Below are positions 1 through 7,024 of a DNA stretch of 50,805 bases, piece after piece; position 1 is the stretch's first letter; each line of letters opens with the position of its first letter. The notes under the pieces were generated by a model that saw only the letters and a list, made by a program, of their open reading frames with translations, was not told the origin of the DNA and did not search any database. Origin of the DNA: B4-G1 sp964393895 (GTDB lineage: Bacteria; Chloroflexota; Anaerolineae; B4-G1); the NCBI GenBank assembly GCA_964393895.1, contig CAYMWP010000013.1, positions 1-50,805 on the forward strand, given 5' to 3'. The position numbers were made by a program, and so were the translations under genes.

Positions 1-129
1 GAGACGGTTTCCTGGCGGGGGTTGCTCAGGGTTTTTGAGCCGGTGATCCGGCTGGCTCTCGCGCGCCGTTTGAGAGAACGGCTCGCAGGTATAAAGACGG
101 TTTTGGAAAGTGGTTGGGTTGTCAACTGA
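1..129 (+). CDS. SRPBCC-family-like protein, C-terminal fragment
   Basis: The first frame is open from base 1 to a TGA at 127-129 and encodes the last 42 residues of a protein whose start lies outside the window. The tail contains FEPVIRLALARRLRERLAGI followed by a short helix, the amphipathic C-terminal helix pattern common in polyketide cyclase/SRPBCC proteins, where ALARR...RLAGLK is typical. The family assignment is an inference from this short tail only. The next gene begins 183 bp downstream after a palindromic repeat. Confidence 0.5.
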   Translation, partial: ETVSWRGLLRVFEPVIRLALARRLRERLAGIKTVLESGWVVN

Positions 130-147
130 CGTGTTGCGTGGTGCAGA

Positions 148-193
148 GCAAGCAGGTTGGGTTGAGCAAAGCGAAACCCAATGCACCTGTTGG
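148..193. repeat. REP-like palindromic repeat, copy 1
   Basis: Nested palindrome: outer arms CAGGT/ACCTG and inner arms TGGGTT/AACCCA around GAGCAAAGCGA. A near-identical second copy lies at 601-641. The core (GGGTT-GAGC-AAAGCGAAACCC) is of the type found as intergenic repeats in cyanobacterial and Chloroflexota genomes. Confidence 0.75.
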
Positions 194-312
194 TGGTCTT
201 TGGGTAAGGTGGGTTCTTCTGCATAGCCTGGCGCGGATAGGTAAGTTTCACCGTTAGCCACTGCTACTGCAATTAAGGTCATCATCAACAACAAAGGAGG
301 GACTGAGCTGTT

Positions 313-546
313 ATGGACATAGTCAAGATATGTATTGGTTGTGGAGGTAAAGGGGCCATCAAGTGCCCCGTATGTGGCGGGAGTGGTGTCGCTCGCAAAA
401 GGATCATTCGAAGAGACGGTCAGAGAGATATTGGTTTGGGACAAGGCGATGAATGTCCGAGTTGTCGAGGGGCAGGAAAGCTTCTGTGTAAAATGTGCGG
501 CGGAGTTGGGAAGTTACTGTCCGATGCGCACCGAATAGATCGGTGA
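313..546 (+). CDS. Tiny DnaJ-type zinc-finger protein
   Basis: A 77-residue protein made almost entirely of four CxxCxGxG motifs: CIGCGGKG (about residues 7-14), CPVCGGSG (18-25), CPSCRGAG (48-55) and CKMCGGVG (59-66). This is the arrangement of the central zinc-binding domain of DnaJ/Hsp40, which binds two zinc ions and contacts unfolded substrates, but the J domain and the C-terminal peptide-binding domain are both missing. The start follows an AAAGGAGG Shine-Dalgarno at 291-298. REP copies lie on both sides. A role as a small redox or client-binding zinc protein is possible, but the actual function is unknown. Confidence 0.8.
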   Translation: MDIVKICIGCGGKGAIKCPVCGGSGVARKRIIRRDGQRDIGLGQGDECPSCRGAGKLLCKMCGGVGKLLSDAHRIDR

Positions 547-600
547 TCATTGAGAGCAGGGCTGGGATACGAGCAACTGTGGCTACCGAGTTCTGGCTAA

Positions 601-641
601 GCAAGCAGGTTGAGCAAAGCGAAACCCAATACACCTGTTGG
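601..641. repeat. REP-like palindromic repeat, copy 2
   Basis: Same sequence as 148-193 except for a 5-bp deletion (the TGGGT of the inner left arm), so the outer CAGGT/ACCTG pairing survives but the inner stem is lost. It ends just before the start of the membrane-protein gene at 654. Confidence 0.75.
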
Positions 642-653
642 CGCTCTTGAGAT

Positions 654-1214
654 ATGAAACCCATATCCTGGATTAACGAACACAAGAACGTTTGGCGTGT
701 GGCAGCGCTGGTGTTGCTGCCGGTGGCATTCCTGGGACCCTGGGCGTTTGATCGAGTAAATGTACCGGCAAAGTACCCCTGTTCTCCTCCCAACGTCCGA
801 TTAGAAGGCGATTTCTGTGGGGTGCCATTATCGGGGATACAGATGTCTGGATGGATAATCGGCGGGTTCGTCAGCATGATCGTTGGATTGATCACAGGTG
901 AAGTGGAGTTGGCTCATAGAGGCTTCGAGTTCCTGCTCATTCTTCTCTATAGCTTGTTTGTATTCCTGCTCATACTGCCTATTATCAACACGATACTCCT
1001 TATTCTGCGTAGAGACCGCAAGCGCCAGCAGGTATTCCACATGGTGGTATGTGGCCTGAACCTTGGTATAGGTCTGCTGTGGGGGATGTCACACTACCCG
1101 CGATTCTTTTATGCATTATGGGGCATCTGGCTCTACATTGTGTTGATAATCAGCGCGCTGGTGTGGGAGGCGCTGGCGCTGGCGGCGGGAAGGAAGCCCA
1201 GCCGGGGATGGTAG
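654..1214 (+). CDS. Small multi-spanning membrane protein
   Basis: A 186-residue protein with about five hydrophobic segments: near residues 15-31, 66-83, 92-117, 128-145 and 152-178. The loop between segments 1 and 2 has two cysteines (YPCSPP and DFCGVP), which could form a disulfide. The C-terminus is basic (GRKPSRGW). No domain was recognised and no partner is evident; it is alone between two repeat-rich spacers. No strong Shine-Dalgarno precedes the ATG; CTCTTGAGAT lies just upstream. Codon use looks less GC-rich than in the downstream metabolic genes. Function unknown. Confidence 0.7.
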   Translation: MKPISWINEHKNVWRVAALVLLPVAFLGPWAFDRVNVPAKYPCSPPNVRLEGDFCGVPLSGIQMSGWIIGGFVSMIVGLITGEVELAHRGFEFLLILLYSLFVFLLILPIINTILLILRRDRKRQQVFHMVVCGLNLGIGLLWGMSHYPRFFYALWGIWLYIVLIISALVWEALALAAGRKPSRGW

Positions 1215-1578
1215 TTTTGTTAGATTGGGAGGAACACTACAGCGAATTTAGAAAAAAACGAATTGGGGCGCATCATTCGACCGCGTCCATAGCCAAGGTT
1301 GGCCTTGTGCGCGTAAAAATTCGTTCCTTTCCCGATTCGTTGTAGTGTCATGGTTCATACACGCTCAGCGTGGTGCGAACGTACGAATCTAATGAAAGAC
1401 TTTCCTGAAAAAAGGTGTTGGTTTGTTCGTCGGTGGGGATAAAATGCCCAAAAACCAGGTTTTTTGGTGAGATATTCCCACAAACACGTCAATTTTGAGC
1501 CAAAAGTGTGACGCTGTCCCATAAAACCATTGAAAAACCTGGTTTTTTCAGTGGAGTCATGAAAGGGTAGAACAGTTT
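1215..1578. repeat. Repeat-rich spacer before the DUF1116 gene
   Basis: This 364-bp spacer carries no convincing gene. It holds an imperfect inverted repeat, ACACTACAGCGAAT at 1234-1247 against ATTCGTTGTAGTGT at 1335-1348 (13 of 14 pairs), with an inner pair ACGAATT at 1258-1264 and AATTCGT at 1318-1324. A hairpin at 1353-1380 has arms GTTC...CACGC and GCGTG...GAAC. Two palindromes with the core AAAACC(A/T)GGTTTT lie at 1448-1466 and 1531-1550 in opposite orientation. A related palindrome occurs at 44896-44976. Confidence 0.7.
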
Positions 1579-2871
1579 ATGGACATTGAAAAAGCAAATG
1601 CTCAAGCAACGGAACGAATGATGGAGGCCCGCCCGGTGCTGGTGGGGCTGGGCAAGGCCCGCGACGTCATCCCTGGCATGCGCGAGAACTTGTTGCTGCA
1701 TGCCGGGCCGCCCTTGACCCTTCGGGGTGCCCCTCAGGGCATTGCCTGGGAGCGAGCCTCGGGACCGATGCGGGGCGCGATCACCGGGGCCTTGATCTTT
1801 GAGGCACGGGCCAAGAACGAAGCGGAAGCCCAGGCGCTGGTCGAATCGGGCGAGATCGAGCTGGAGCCGTGCCACCACCACGGGGCCGCCGGACCGATGG
1901 CGGGCGTCATCTGCCCCTCCATGTCGGTCTACATCCTGGAGAATAAGGCCCATTCGCCAAGCTCAGGGCAGGCTCACGGCAACAAGTCCTACTCTAACCT
2001 GAACGAGGGGTACGGCAAGGTGCTGCGCTACGGCGCGTACAGCGAGGAGGTGCTGGCCAAACTGCGCTGGATGGAGGAGGTGATGGCCCCCGTCCTGGCC
2101 GAAGCCATCGCGGCCAGCGGGGGGATTGACATCCGCGCCCTGCTGGCCGAGGCGCTGCACATGGGAGACGAGGGGCACAATCGGAACAAGGCCGGCTCCA
2201 TCCTGTACACGACCAAGCTGGCCCCCTTCATCGTCGAGGCCGCGCCCAATCCCGATGTTGCTGCAGACGTGTTGCGTTTCCTGGGCGAGAATGCCCTCAG
2301 CGTGCTCAACCCGGTGATGGCCGCCTGCAAGGCCATGACGGACGCGGCGCACGGCGTCGAGGGGAGCACCATCGTCACCGTGATGGCCCGCAACGGCACC
2401 GACTTTGGCATCCGCGTCAGCGGGCTGGGCGACCGTTGGTTCACCGCCCCGGTCGCCGTGCCCAAGGGTCTCTACTTCCCCGGCTTCACGGAAGCGGATT
2501 CCAGCGGCGACATCGGCGACAGCACCATCACCGAGACGGCGGGCATCGGCGGCTTTGCCATGGCCAGCGCCCCGGCCATCGTCACCTTTGTCAGCGGCAC
2601 GCCCAAGGACGCCATCAATGCCACGCTGGAGATGTACGAGATCTGCTACGCCGAGCACAAGTACTTTACCATGCCCCCGCTCGACTTTCGGGGCACGCCC
2701 ACCGGCATTGACATCCGCAAGGTGGTGGAAAAGGGCATCACGCCGCGCGTCAACACGGGCATCGCCCACAAGAACGCCGGCGTGGGGCAGGTCGGCGCCG
2801 GGTTGGTGCGCCCGCCGATGGCAATGTTCGAGGAGGCGGTGGTGGCTTTTGCTGAGGAGTATGGGATATAG
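1579..2871 (+). CDS. DUF1116 protein (AllG/YlbE family, oxamate carbamoyltransferase component)
   Basis: A 430-residue protein matching the DUF1116 family. In E. coli the family member YlbE (AllG) works with FdrA (AllF) and YlbF (AllH) in the oxamate carbamoyltransferase step of anaerobic allantoin breakdown. Visible family features are ARPVLVGLGKARDVIPGM near the N-terminus, LLHAGPP, CHHHGAAGPMAGV (about residue 97), NLNEGYGKVLRYGA, and the glycine-rich second half. The next genes encode a molybdenum hydroxylase like those of purine catabolism, but no FdrA, DUF2877 or carbamate kinase gene is in the window. Around residue 126 the segment HSPSSGQA is coded by a repeat-like DNA stretch and looks like an in-frame insertion. 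The role here is inferred from the family; substrate unknown. Confidence 0.85.
   Translation: MDIEKANAQATERMMEARPVLVGLGKARDVIPGMRENLLLHAGPPLTLRGAPQGIAWERASGPMRGAITGALIFEARAKNEAEAQALVESGEIELEPCHHHGAAGPMAGVICPSMSVYILENKAHSPSSGQAHGNKSYSNLNEGYGKVLRYGAYSEEVLAKLRWMEEVMAPVLAEAIAASGGIDIRALLAEALHMGDEGHNRNKAGSILYTTKLAPFIVEAAPNPDVAADVLRFLGENALSVLNPVMAACKAMTDAAHGVEGSTIVTVMARNGTDFGIRVSGLGDRWFTAPVAVPKGLYFPGFTEADSSGDIGDSTITETAGIGGFAMASAPAIVTFVSGTPKDAINATLEMYEICYAEHKYFTMPPLDFRGTPTGIDIRKVVEKGITPRVNTGIAHKNAGVGQVGAGLVRPPMAMFEEAVVAFAEEYGI
1951..1977. repeat. Repeat-like stretch inside the DUF1116 gene
   Basis: The bases include CATTCGCCAAGCTCAGGGCA followed by GGCTCA. They resemble the widespread bacterial interspersed sequence TTCGACAAGCTCAGGACAGG. 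The stretch is in frame and codes for HSPSSGQAH between the conserved segments ILEN and GNKSYSNLNEG. Its identity as that repeat rests on recognition of the motif, not on an alignment. Confidence 0.45.
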
Positions 2872-3045
2872 CGTAATGCGCAAGTAACTGTTCAGCCAGG
2901 CTCCAATTTCACCGCCGAGAACGCAAAGTTCTATGCTCTCGCAGAAAACCCGGCGACTTGTCGTCCAAGACAAAATTCTCAGCGTCCCCTCTGCGGCGAG
3001 CAGTTACTCATCGGATTGATTTGTGCTTGGAGGAGGTAAACCATT

Positions 3046-3942
3046 ATGCACGCCTCAATGCCTGGACTTTCCACGTTCGATTACGTGAAACCTGCCTCGC
3101 TGTCCGAAGCCAGCCGTTTTCTGGTCGAGCACGACGGCGGGGCGCGTCCCTTTATGGGCGGCACCGATCTCTTTGTCCGCATGCGAGATGGATTTATTCG
3201 TCCCCAGGCTGTGGTGGACCTCAAACATCTGCCCGGCATGCGGGATATTCTATACGACGAGCAGGCCGGGCTGACGGTCGGCGCGGCGGCCACGATGAAC
3301 CAGGTGGCCCGCCACCCGGACGTGCAGGCCCACTACCCGTTACTGGCGGAGGCGGCCAGTTCCGTCGCCTCGTACCAGTTGCGCAACCGGGCCACGCTGG
3401 GCGGCAACCTGTGCAACGGCTCTCCGGCCGCCGACAGCGGGCCGGCCGTGTTGGTGCTAGGGGGGCGGCTCGTACTGTACGGCCCCAGTGGAGAGCGCGA
3501 GGTTCCAGCGGCCGGGTTCTTCCTCGGCCCCGGCCAGACGGCGATACGACCGGGCGAGTTGATGACGGCCATTCGCTTCCCGATTCTGCCGGCCGGCAAC
3601 GCTGGCCGGTATCTCAAACTGGGCCGCAACAAGGCCGGCGATCTGGCGATTGCCGGCGTCGCAGTCTTTGGCTTCCCCGACGGGCAGGCCGCCTCAGGTT
3701 ATCGCTTTCGCATTGGATTGGCCTCGGTCGCGCCGGTACCGCTGCGGGCACTGGCGGCGGAGGAGGTGCTGGCGGCGAATCCGCCGGGCGAGGAAAGCTT
3801 TGCCCTGGCGGCGGCAAAGGCGATGGAGGCCGCATCTCCCATTGACGACGTGCGCGCCAGCGCGGCCTACCGCAAGGCGATGGTGCGCAACCTGACCCTG
3901 CGGGGGTTGCGCGAGGTTTGGGAGCGGATACGTGAAACGTGA
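3046..3942 (+). CDS. Molybdenum hydroxylase FAD-binding subunit (CoxM/XdhB-like)
   Basis: A 298-residue FAD-binding subunit of the xanthine dehydrogenase/CO dehydrogenase superfamily; it passes electrons from the 2Fe-2S subunit to FAD and on to an acceptor. The N-terminal half is the PCMH-type FAD fold: FDYVKPASLSEASRFL, the pyrophosphate-binding FMGGTDLFVRMRDG (about residues 38-51), LTVGAAATMNQVA, and RNRATLGGNLCNGSPAADS, the second FAD-contact motif. The C-terminal half is the CO_deh_flav_C domain. GGAGGAGGT stands before the ATG. The stop codon lies inside the 7-bp tandem array that separates it from the 2Fe-2S subunit gene. Length is normal for the family (about 280-300). Confidence 0.93.
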   Translation: MHASMPGLSTFDYVKPASLSEASRFLVEHDGGARPFMGGTDLFVRMRDGFIRPQAVVDLKHLPGMRDILYDEQAGLTVGAAATMNQVARHPDVQAHYPLLAEAASSVASYQLRNRATLGGNLCNGSPAADSGPAVLVLGGRLVLYGPSGEREVPAAGFFLGPGQTAIRPGELMTAIRFPILPAGNAGRYLKLGRNKAGDLAIAGVAVFGFPDGQAASGYRFRIGLASVAPVPLRALAAEEVLAANPPGEESFALAAAKAMEAASPIDDVRASAAYRKAMVRNLTLRGLREVWERIRET

Positions 3943-4008
3943 AACGTAAAACGTGAAACGTAAAACGTGAAACGTGAAACGTGAAACGTAAAACGTGAAA
4001 CGTGAGGA
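3932..4008. repeat. Tandem heptamer array GTRAAAC
   Basis: Ten exact head-to-tail 7-bp units, each GTGAAAC or GTAAAAC, run from 3932 to 4001 in the order G,G,A,G,A,G,G,G,A,G at the third base. A degenerate eleventh unit (GTGAGGA) supplies the AGGAG Shine-Dalgarno of the next gene. The upstream gene stops within unit 2. A two-unit version (GAAAC, GTAAAAC, GTAAATG) occurs at 16488-16507 just before the dnaK ribosome-binding site. Confidence 0.95.
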
Positions 4009-4013
4009 GTGAG

Positions 4014-4547
4014 ATGGCAAACCATACGATTTCCGTGACTGTGAACGGCGGCAAGGAGTACCTGGACGTGCCGTCCAATATGACGTTGCTCCAGATGCTG
4101 CGGGAAAAGCTGGCGCTCACCGGCACAAAGAACGGCTGCGCGGCGGGAGAGTGCGGAGCCTGCACTGTGCTGGTGGATGGGGAGCCGGTCAACTCGTGCA
4201 TGATGTTGGCGGTCGAGGCGGACGGTTGCGAGGTGACCACGGTGGAGGGGCTGGCGCACAGGGAGACCCTTAGGGTTTCGGAAAACCCCAAGGGTCTGAG
4301 CGCGCTCCAGGAGGCGTTCGTGGAGCACAACGCCGTCCAATGCGGCTTTTGCACGCCGGGGGTGTTGATCTCGGCCCACGCGCTGCTGGAGCGCAATCCC
4401 CATCCGACGGATGACGAGGTGCGGGAGGCCCTGGTCGGCAATCTGTGCCGCTGCACGGGCTACCTGCGTATTGTGGAGGCGGTCCAGGCGGCCGCGAAAG
4501 CCGCCCCCGAGACGGGGGCAGGGAGCTTGGAGGGAGGTGCGCAATGA
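4014..4547 (+). CDS. Molybdenum hydroxylase 2Fe-2S subunit (CoxS/XdhC-like)
   Basis: A 177-residue iron-sulfur subunit. The N-terminal plant-type ferredoxin domain carries its cluster ligands in NGCAAGECGACTVL and then NSC. The C-terminal all-helical [2Fe-2S]-binding domain carries them in QCGFCTPG and LCRCTGY. It transfers electrons from the molybdenum centre to FAD. The start at 4014 is chosen over an upstream in-frame GTG at 4002 because AGGAG at 4005-4009 precedes it and the upstream bases are repeat. Residues between GLAH and LSALQEAF (about RETLRVSENPKG) are coded by a 34-bp palindrome and are longer than usual at this linker. The stop overlaps the next start (ATGA). Confidence 0.93.
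   Translation: MANHTISVTVNGGKEYLDVPSNMTLLQMLREKLALTGTKNGCAAGECGACTVLVDGEPVNSCMMLAVEADGCEVTTVEGLAHRETLRVSENPKGLSALQEAFVEHNAVQCGFCTPGVLISAHALLERNPHPTDDEVREALVGNLCRCTGYLRIVEAVQAAAKAAPETGAGSLEGGAQ
4264..4297. repeat. 34-bp palindrome inside the 2Fe-2S subunit gene
   Basis: Arms AGACCCTTAGGGTTT (4264-4278) and AAACCCCAAGGGTCT (4283-4297) pair around the loop CGGA. It is the same element as at 9482-9515 and 18481-18514. It is in frame and codes for about ETLRVSENPKGL in the linker between the two iron-sulfur domains. Confidence 0.85.
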
Positions 4548-6880
4548 CGGCCATCAGAATGGCTAGCACCACCGATCCAGTTGGCAAGAGCGTTCCGCGG
4601 ATAGACGTTTACGAAAAAGTGACAGGGGCGGCCGTCTTTGCCGACGATATGCAGTTCGGGCCTGGCCTGTACTATGGCCGTCTGGTGCGCAGTCCCCACG
4701 CTCACGCCCTGATCAAGCACATTGACGCCAGCAAGGCGCTAGAGTTGCCTGGAGTGAAGGCGGTCGTCACCGGCGCGGACGTCAACGCGCGCATCGGCCT
4801 GTACCTGATTGACCGCCCCGTATTTGCCACCGACCGCGTGCGAGTCGTCGGCGAGCCTGTGGCCGGGGTCGTGGCGACCAGCGAGGCGGTCGCAGAACAG
4901 GCCGTCAGGCTCGTCGAGGTCGAGTACGAGGAGCTGCCGGCGGTCTTTGACCCGGTGGAGGCGGCCCGGCCCGACGCGCCCCTGCTCCACCCCGACCTGG
5001 GCGAGTATGAGGTCGCCAACTTTATCTTTCCCGAACCGGGCACCAACATCTCGGAGCATTTCAAGCTGCGCAAGGGGGATCCCGCATCCGCCTGGCCCCA
5101 GTGCACGGCCATCGTCGAGGGGACCTTCCGCCTGCCCCAGATCCAGCACGTGCCCATCGAGCCTCACGTGGCGGTGGCCCTGTGGGAGACGGCCGGCGGG
5201 GTGACGCTGTGGACCTGTTCGCAATCTCCCTTTGCCCAGCGGGACCTGATCTCCCAGAGTCTGGGAATCCCGCACGGCAACCTGCGCGTCGTCTCTCCCT
5301 ACGTCGGCGGCGGGTTCGGCGGCAAGGCGGGCGTCTCGATGGAGGTGTACGCGGTCGTGCTGGCGCGGGCGGTCAAGGGCCACCCGGTCAAAGTGCGCAT
5401 GACGCGCGAGGAAGAGTTCATCGGCACGACGACGCGCCAGAGCCTGGTGGCGCACACCAAGATCGGCTGCGACGCTGAGGGCAACCTGCTGGCGATGGAG
5501 ACCGAGTACTATTTCGGCGGCGGGGCCTACAACGATTACGGCGTCAACATCGCCCGCGCGGCCGGTTACTCTTGCACCGGTCCCTACCGCATCCCCAACG
5601 TCAAGGGGGATTCCTACTGCGTCTACACCAACCGACCCATCGGCAGCGCCATGCGTGGCTTTGGCATGCCCGAGATCCACTGGGGCATAGAGCAGATCAT
5701 GGATCAGCTCGCCGAAAAGATCGGCATGGACCCGGCCGAGTTCCGTCGTCGCAACTGTGTCAAGGCGGGGGATACCATCCTGACCGGGATGGAGATGCCC
5801 GCCGTGGACCTGGTGGCCTGCATTGACAAGGTCGCCGAGGCGATTGGTTGGGGCCAGGACGAGGAGCCTTCCGCGCCGCACAAAAGGCGGGGCAAGGGCG
5901 TCGCCATCATGTGGAAGGCGCCGGCCATGCCGCCCAACCCCGGCAGCTCGGCCATCGTGCGCTTCAACGAGGACGCGACGGTCAACGTCGAGATTGGGGC
6001 GCAGGATTTGGGGCAGGGGGCTTTTACCGTCGTGGCGCAGATGGCGGCCCAGGTATTGGGCGTGCCCTACGAGTGGGTGCGCATCTCGGTCCCAGTGGAC
6101 ACCAAGTACAGCCCCTACGAGTGGCAGACGGTCGCCAGCCGCATCACCTGGTCCACGGGCAACGCGGTCAAGGCCGCCGCCCAGGACGCCCGCCGGCAGA
6201 TCCTCGAGATCGTGGCCGAGCACTGGGGCGAGGACATAAAAGACCTGGACATCAAGGATGGCAAGGTCGTCTCCTTCAAATCTGAGCGCGAACAACCGCT
6301 CCAGAACATGGTCGTCTACGGCCTGCCCAACGAGAACTTTGAGGGCTGGAAGGGCGGTCCCATCGTCGGGCAGGGGCACTTTATGCCGACCTACGTCACC
6401 AACCTGGATTTCGAGACCGGGCAGGGCACCCGCGCGGTGGTGCATTACACCGTCGGCGCGCAGGCGGTGGACCTGGAGGTGGATACCGAGACGGGGCAGG
6501 TGGAGGTGCTCAAGATCGCCAGCGCCTACGACGTGGGCAAGGCGATCAATCCCGACCTGGTGATGGCGCAGATCGAGGGCGGGGCGGTTCACGGGATGAG
6601 CTCCGCTTTCGAGGCGCTCCGGTTCGACGAGAGCGGCCAGCCGCTCAATCCCAGCCTGGTGGACTATCGCATCGCGACCAGCGTGGACGCGCCGCAAGAG
6701 ATCCACGGGGACATCGTCGAGACGCCGCTGGAGGACGGGCCGTGGGGCGCGCGCGGCGTAGGCGAACACGTGATGGTGCAGACTGCGCCCGCCATCGCCA
6801 ATGCCATCAACGACGCGCTCGGCATCCGCTTCAACGACCTGCCGCTTTCGGCGGAAAAGATTTTCCTGGCGCTGGAGTGA
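4544..6880 (+). CDS. Molybdenum hydroxylase molybdopterin-binding subunit (CoxL/XdhA-like)
   Basis: A 778-residue catalytic subunit of the xanthine dehydrogenase family; it holds the molybdopterin-cytosine dinucleotide cofactor and hydroxylates an N-heterocycle or aldehyde-type substrate. Visible are the N-terminal a/b-hammerhead domain (GAAVFADDMQ, RSPHAHALI), GGGFGGKAG (Mo-pterin contact), AMRGFGMPEIHWGIEQIMD, QDLGQGAFTVVAQMA, and the C-terminal GARGVGEH with the catalytic glutamate. It lacks the AYxCSFR loop of form I CO dehydrogenase, so it is not CO dehydrogenase. The ATG overlaps the stop of the 2Fe-2S gene and follows GGAGGGAGG. The substrate cannot be read from sequence; a purine is plausible because of the DUF1116 neighbour. 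Confidence 0.92.
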   Translation: MTAIRMASTTDPVGKSVPRIDVYEKVTGAAVFADDMQFGPGLYYGRLVRSPHAHALIKHIDASKALELPGVKAVVTGADVNARIGLYLIDRPVFATDRVRVVGEPVAGVVATSEAVAEQAVRLVEVEYEELPAVFDPVEAARPDAPLLHPDLGEYEVANFIFPEPGTNISEHFKLRKGDPASAWPQCTAIVEGTFRLPQIQHVPIEPHVAVALWETAGGVTLWTCSQSPFAQRDLISQSLGIPHGNLRVVSPYVGGGFGGKAGVSMEVYAVVLARAVKGHPVKVRMTREEEFIGTTTRQSLVAHTKIGCDAEGNLLAMETEYYFGGGAYNDYGVNIARAAGYSCTGPYRIPNVKGDSYCVYTNRPIGSAMRGFGMPEIHWGIEQIMDQLAEKIGMDPAEFRRRNCVKAGDTILTGMEMPAVDLVACIDKVAEAIGWGQDEEPSAPHKRRGKGVAIMWKAPAMPPNPGSSAIVRFNEDATVNVEIGAQDLGQGAFTVVAQMAAQVLGVPYEWVRISVPVDTKYSPYEWQTVASRITWSTGNAVKAAAQDARRQILEIVAEHWGEDIKDLDIKDGKVVSFKSEREQPLQNMVVYGLPNENFEGWKGGPIVGQGHFMPTYVTNLDFETGQGTRAVVHYTVGAQAVDLEVDTETGQVEVLKIASAYDVGKAINPDLVMAQIEGGAVHGMSSAFEALRFDESGQPLNPSLVDYRIATSVDAPQEIHGDIVETPLEDGPWGARGVGEHVMVQTAPAIANAINDALGIRFNDLPLSAEKIFLALE

Positions 6881-6892
6881 CTGCTCGGGGGA

Positions 6893-6973
6893 CACAGAGT
6901 CACACACACGGAAAACACGGAGTGTAAGCAAAGCGACAAAATCCGTATGCGCAGCCCGTGTTGATCCGTGTCC
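6893..6973. repeat. Inverted-repeat spacer after the hydroxylase operon
   Basis: Direct ACACGG copies near 6915-6930 face CCGTGT copies near 6957-6971, so the transcript can fold into a long imperfect hairpin after the hydroxylase stop. The bases GACACAGAGTCACAC resemble the CACAGAG-type repeats seen again at 28156-28290. It could act as a terminator, but there is no clear T-run. Confidence 0.45.
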
Positions 6974-6981
6974 CATTTTAC

Positions 6982-7003
6982 TCGTCGGTTTGAGGCGCAG
7001 CTT
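6982..7003. repeat. 22-bp direct repeat, copy 1
   Basis: A 22-bp sequence whose core is CGGTTTGAGGCGCAGCTT. An exact copy lies at 45803-45824. It stands just before the start of the histidine kinase gene here. A weaker relative (CGGTTTGAGAGGCAACTTT) is near 40474. Confidence 0.7.
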
Positions 7004-7024
7004 TGTTCGCCATTCGTAACTCTT

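Noticed and set aside
3932..4008. CRISPR array
   Set aside because: The units are 7 bp, contiguous and without spacers, and no cas genes are present.
4544..6880. Carbon monoxide dehydrogenase large subunit
   Set aside because: The AYxCSFR active-site loop of form I CO dehydrogenase is missing; AMRGFGMPE is of the general xanthine dehydrogenase type.
4739..6976. Long minus-strand open frame (745 residues) opposite the molybdopterin subunit gene
   Set aside because: It is a GC-rich shadow of a clear coding sequence, with histidine/arginine-rich low-complexity translation and no recognisable domain or ribosome-binding site.
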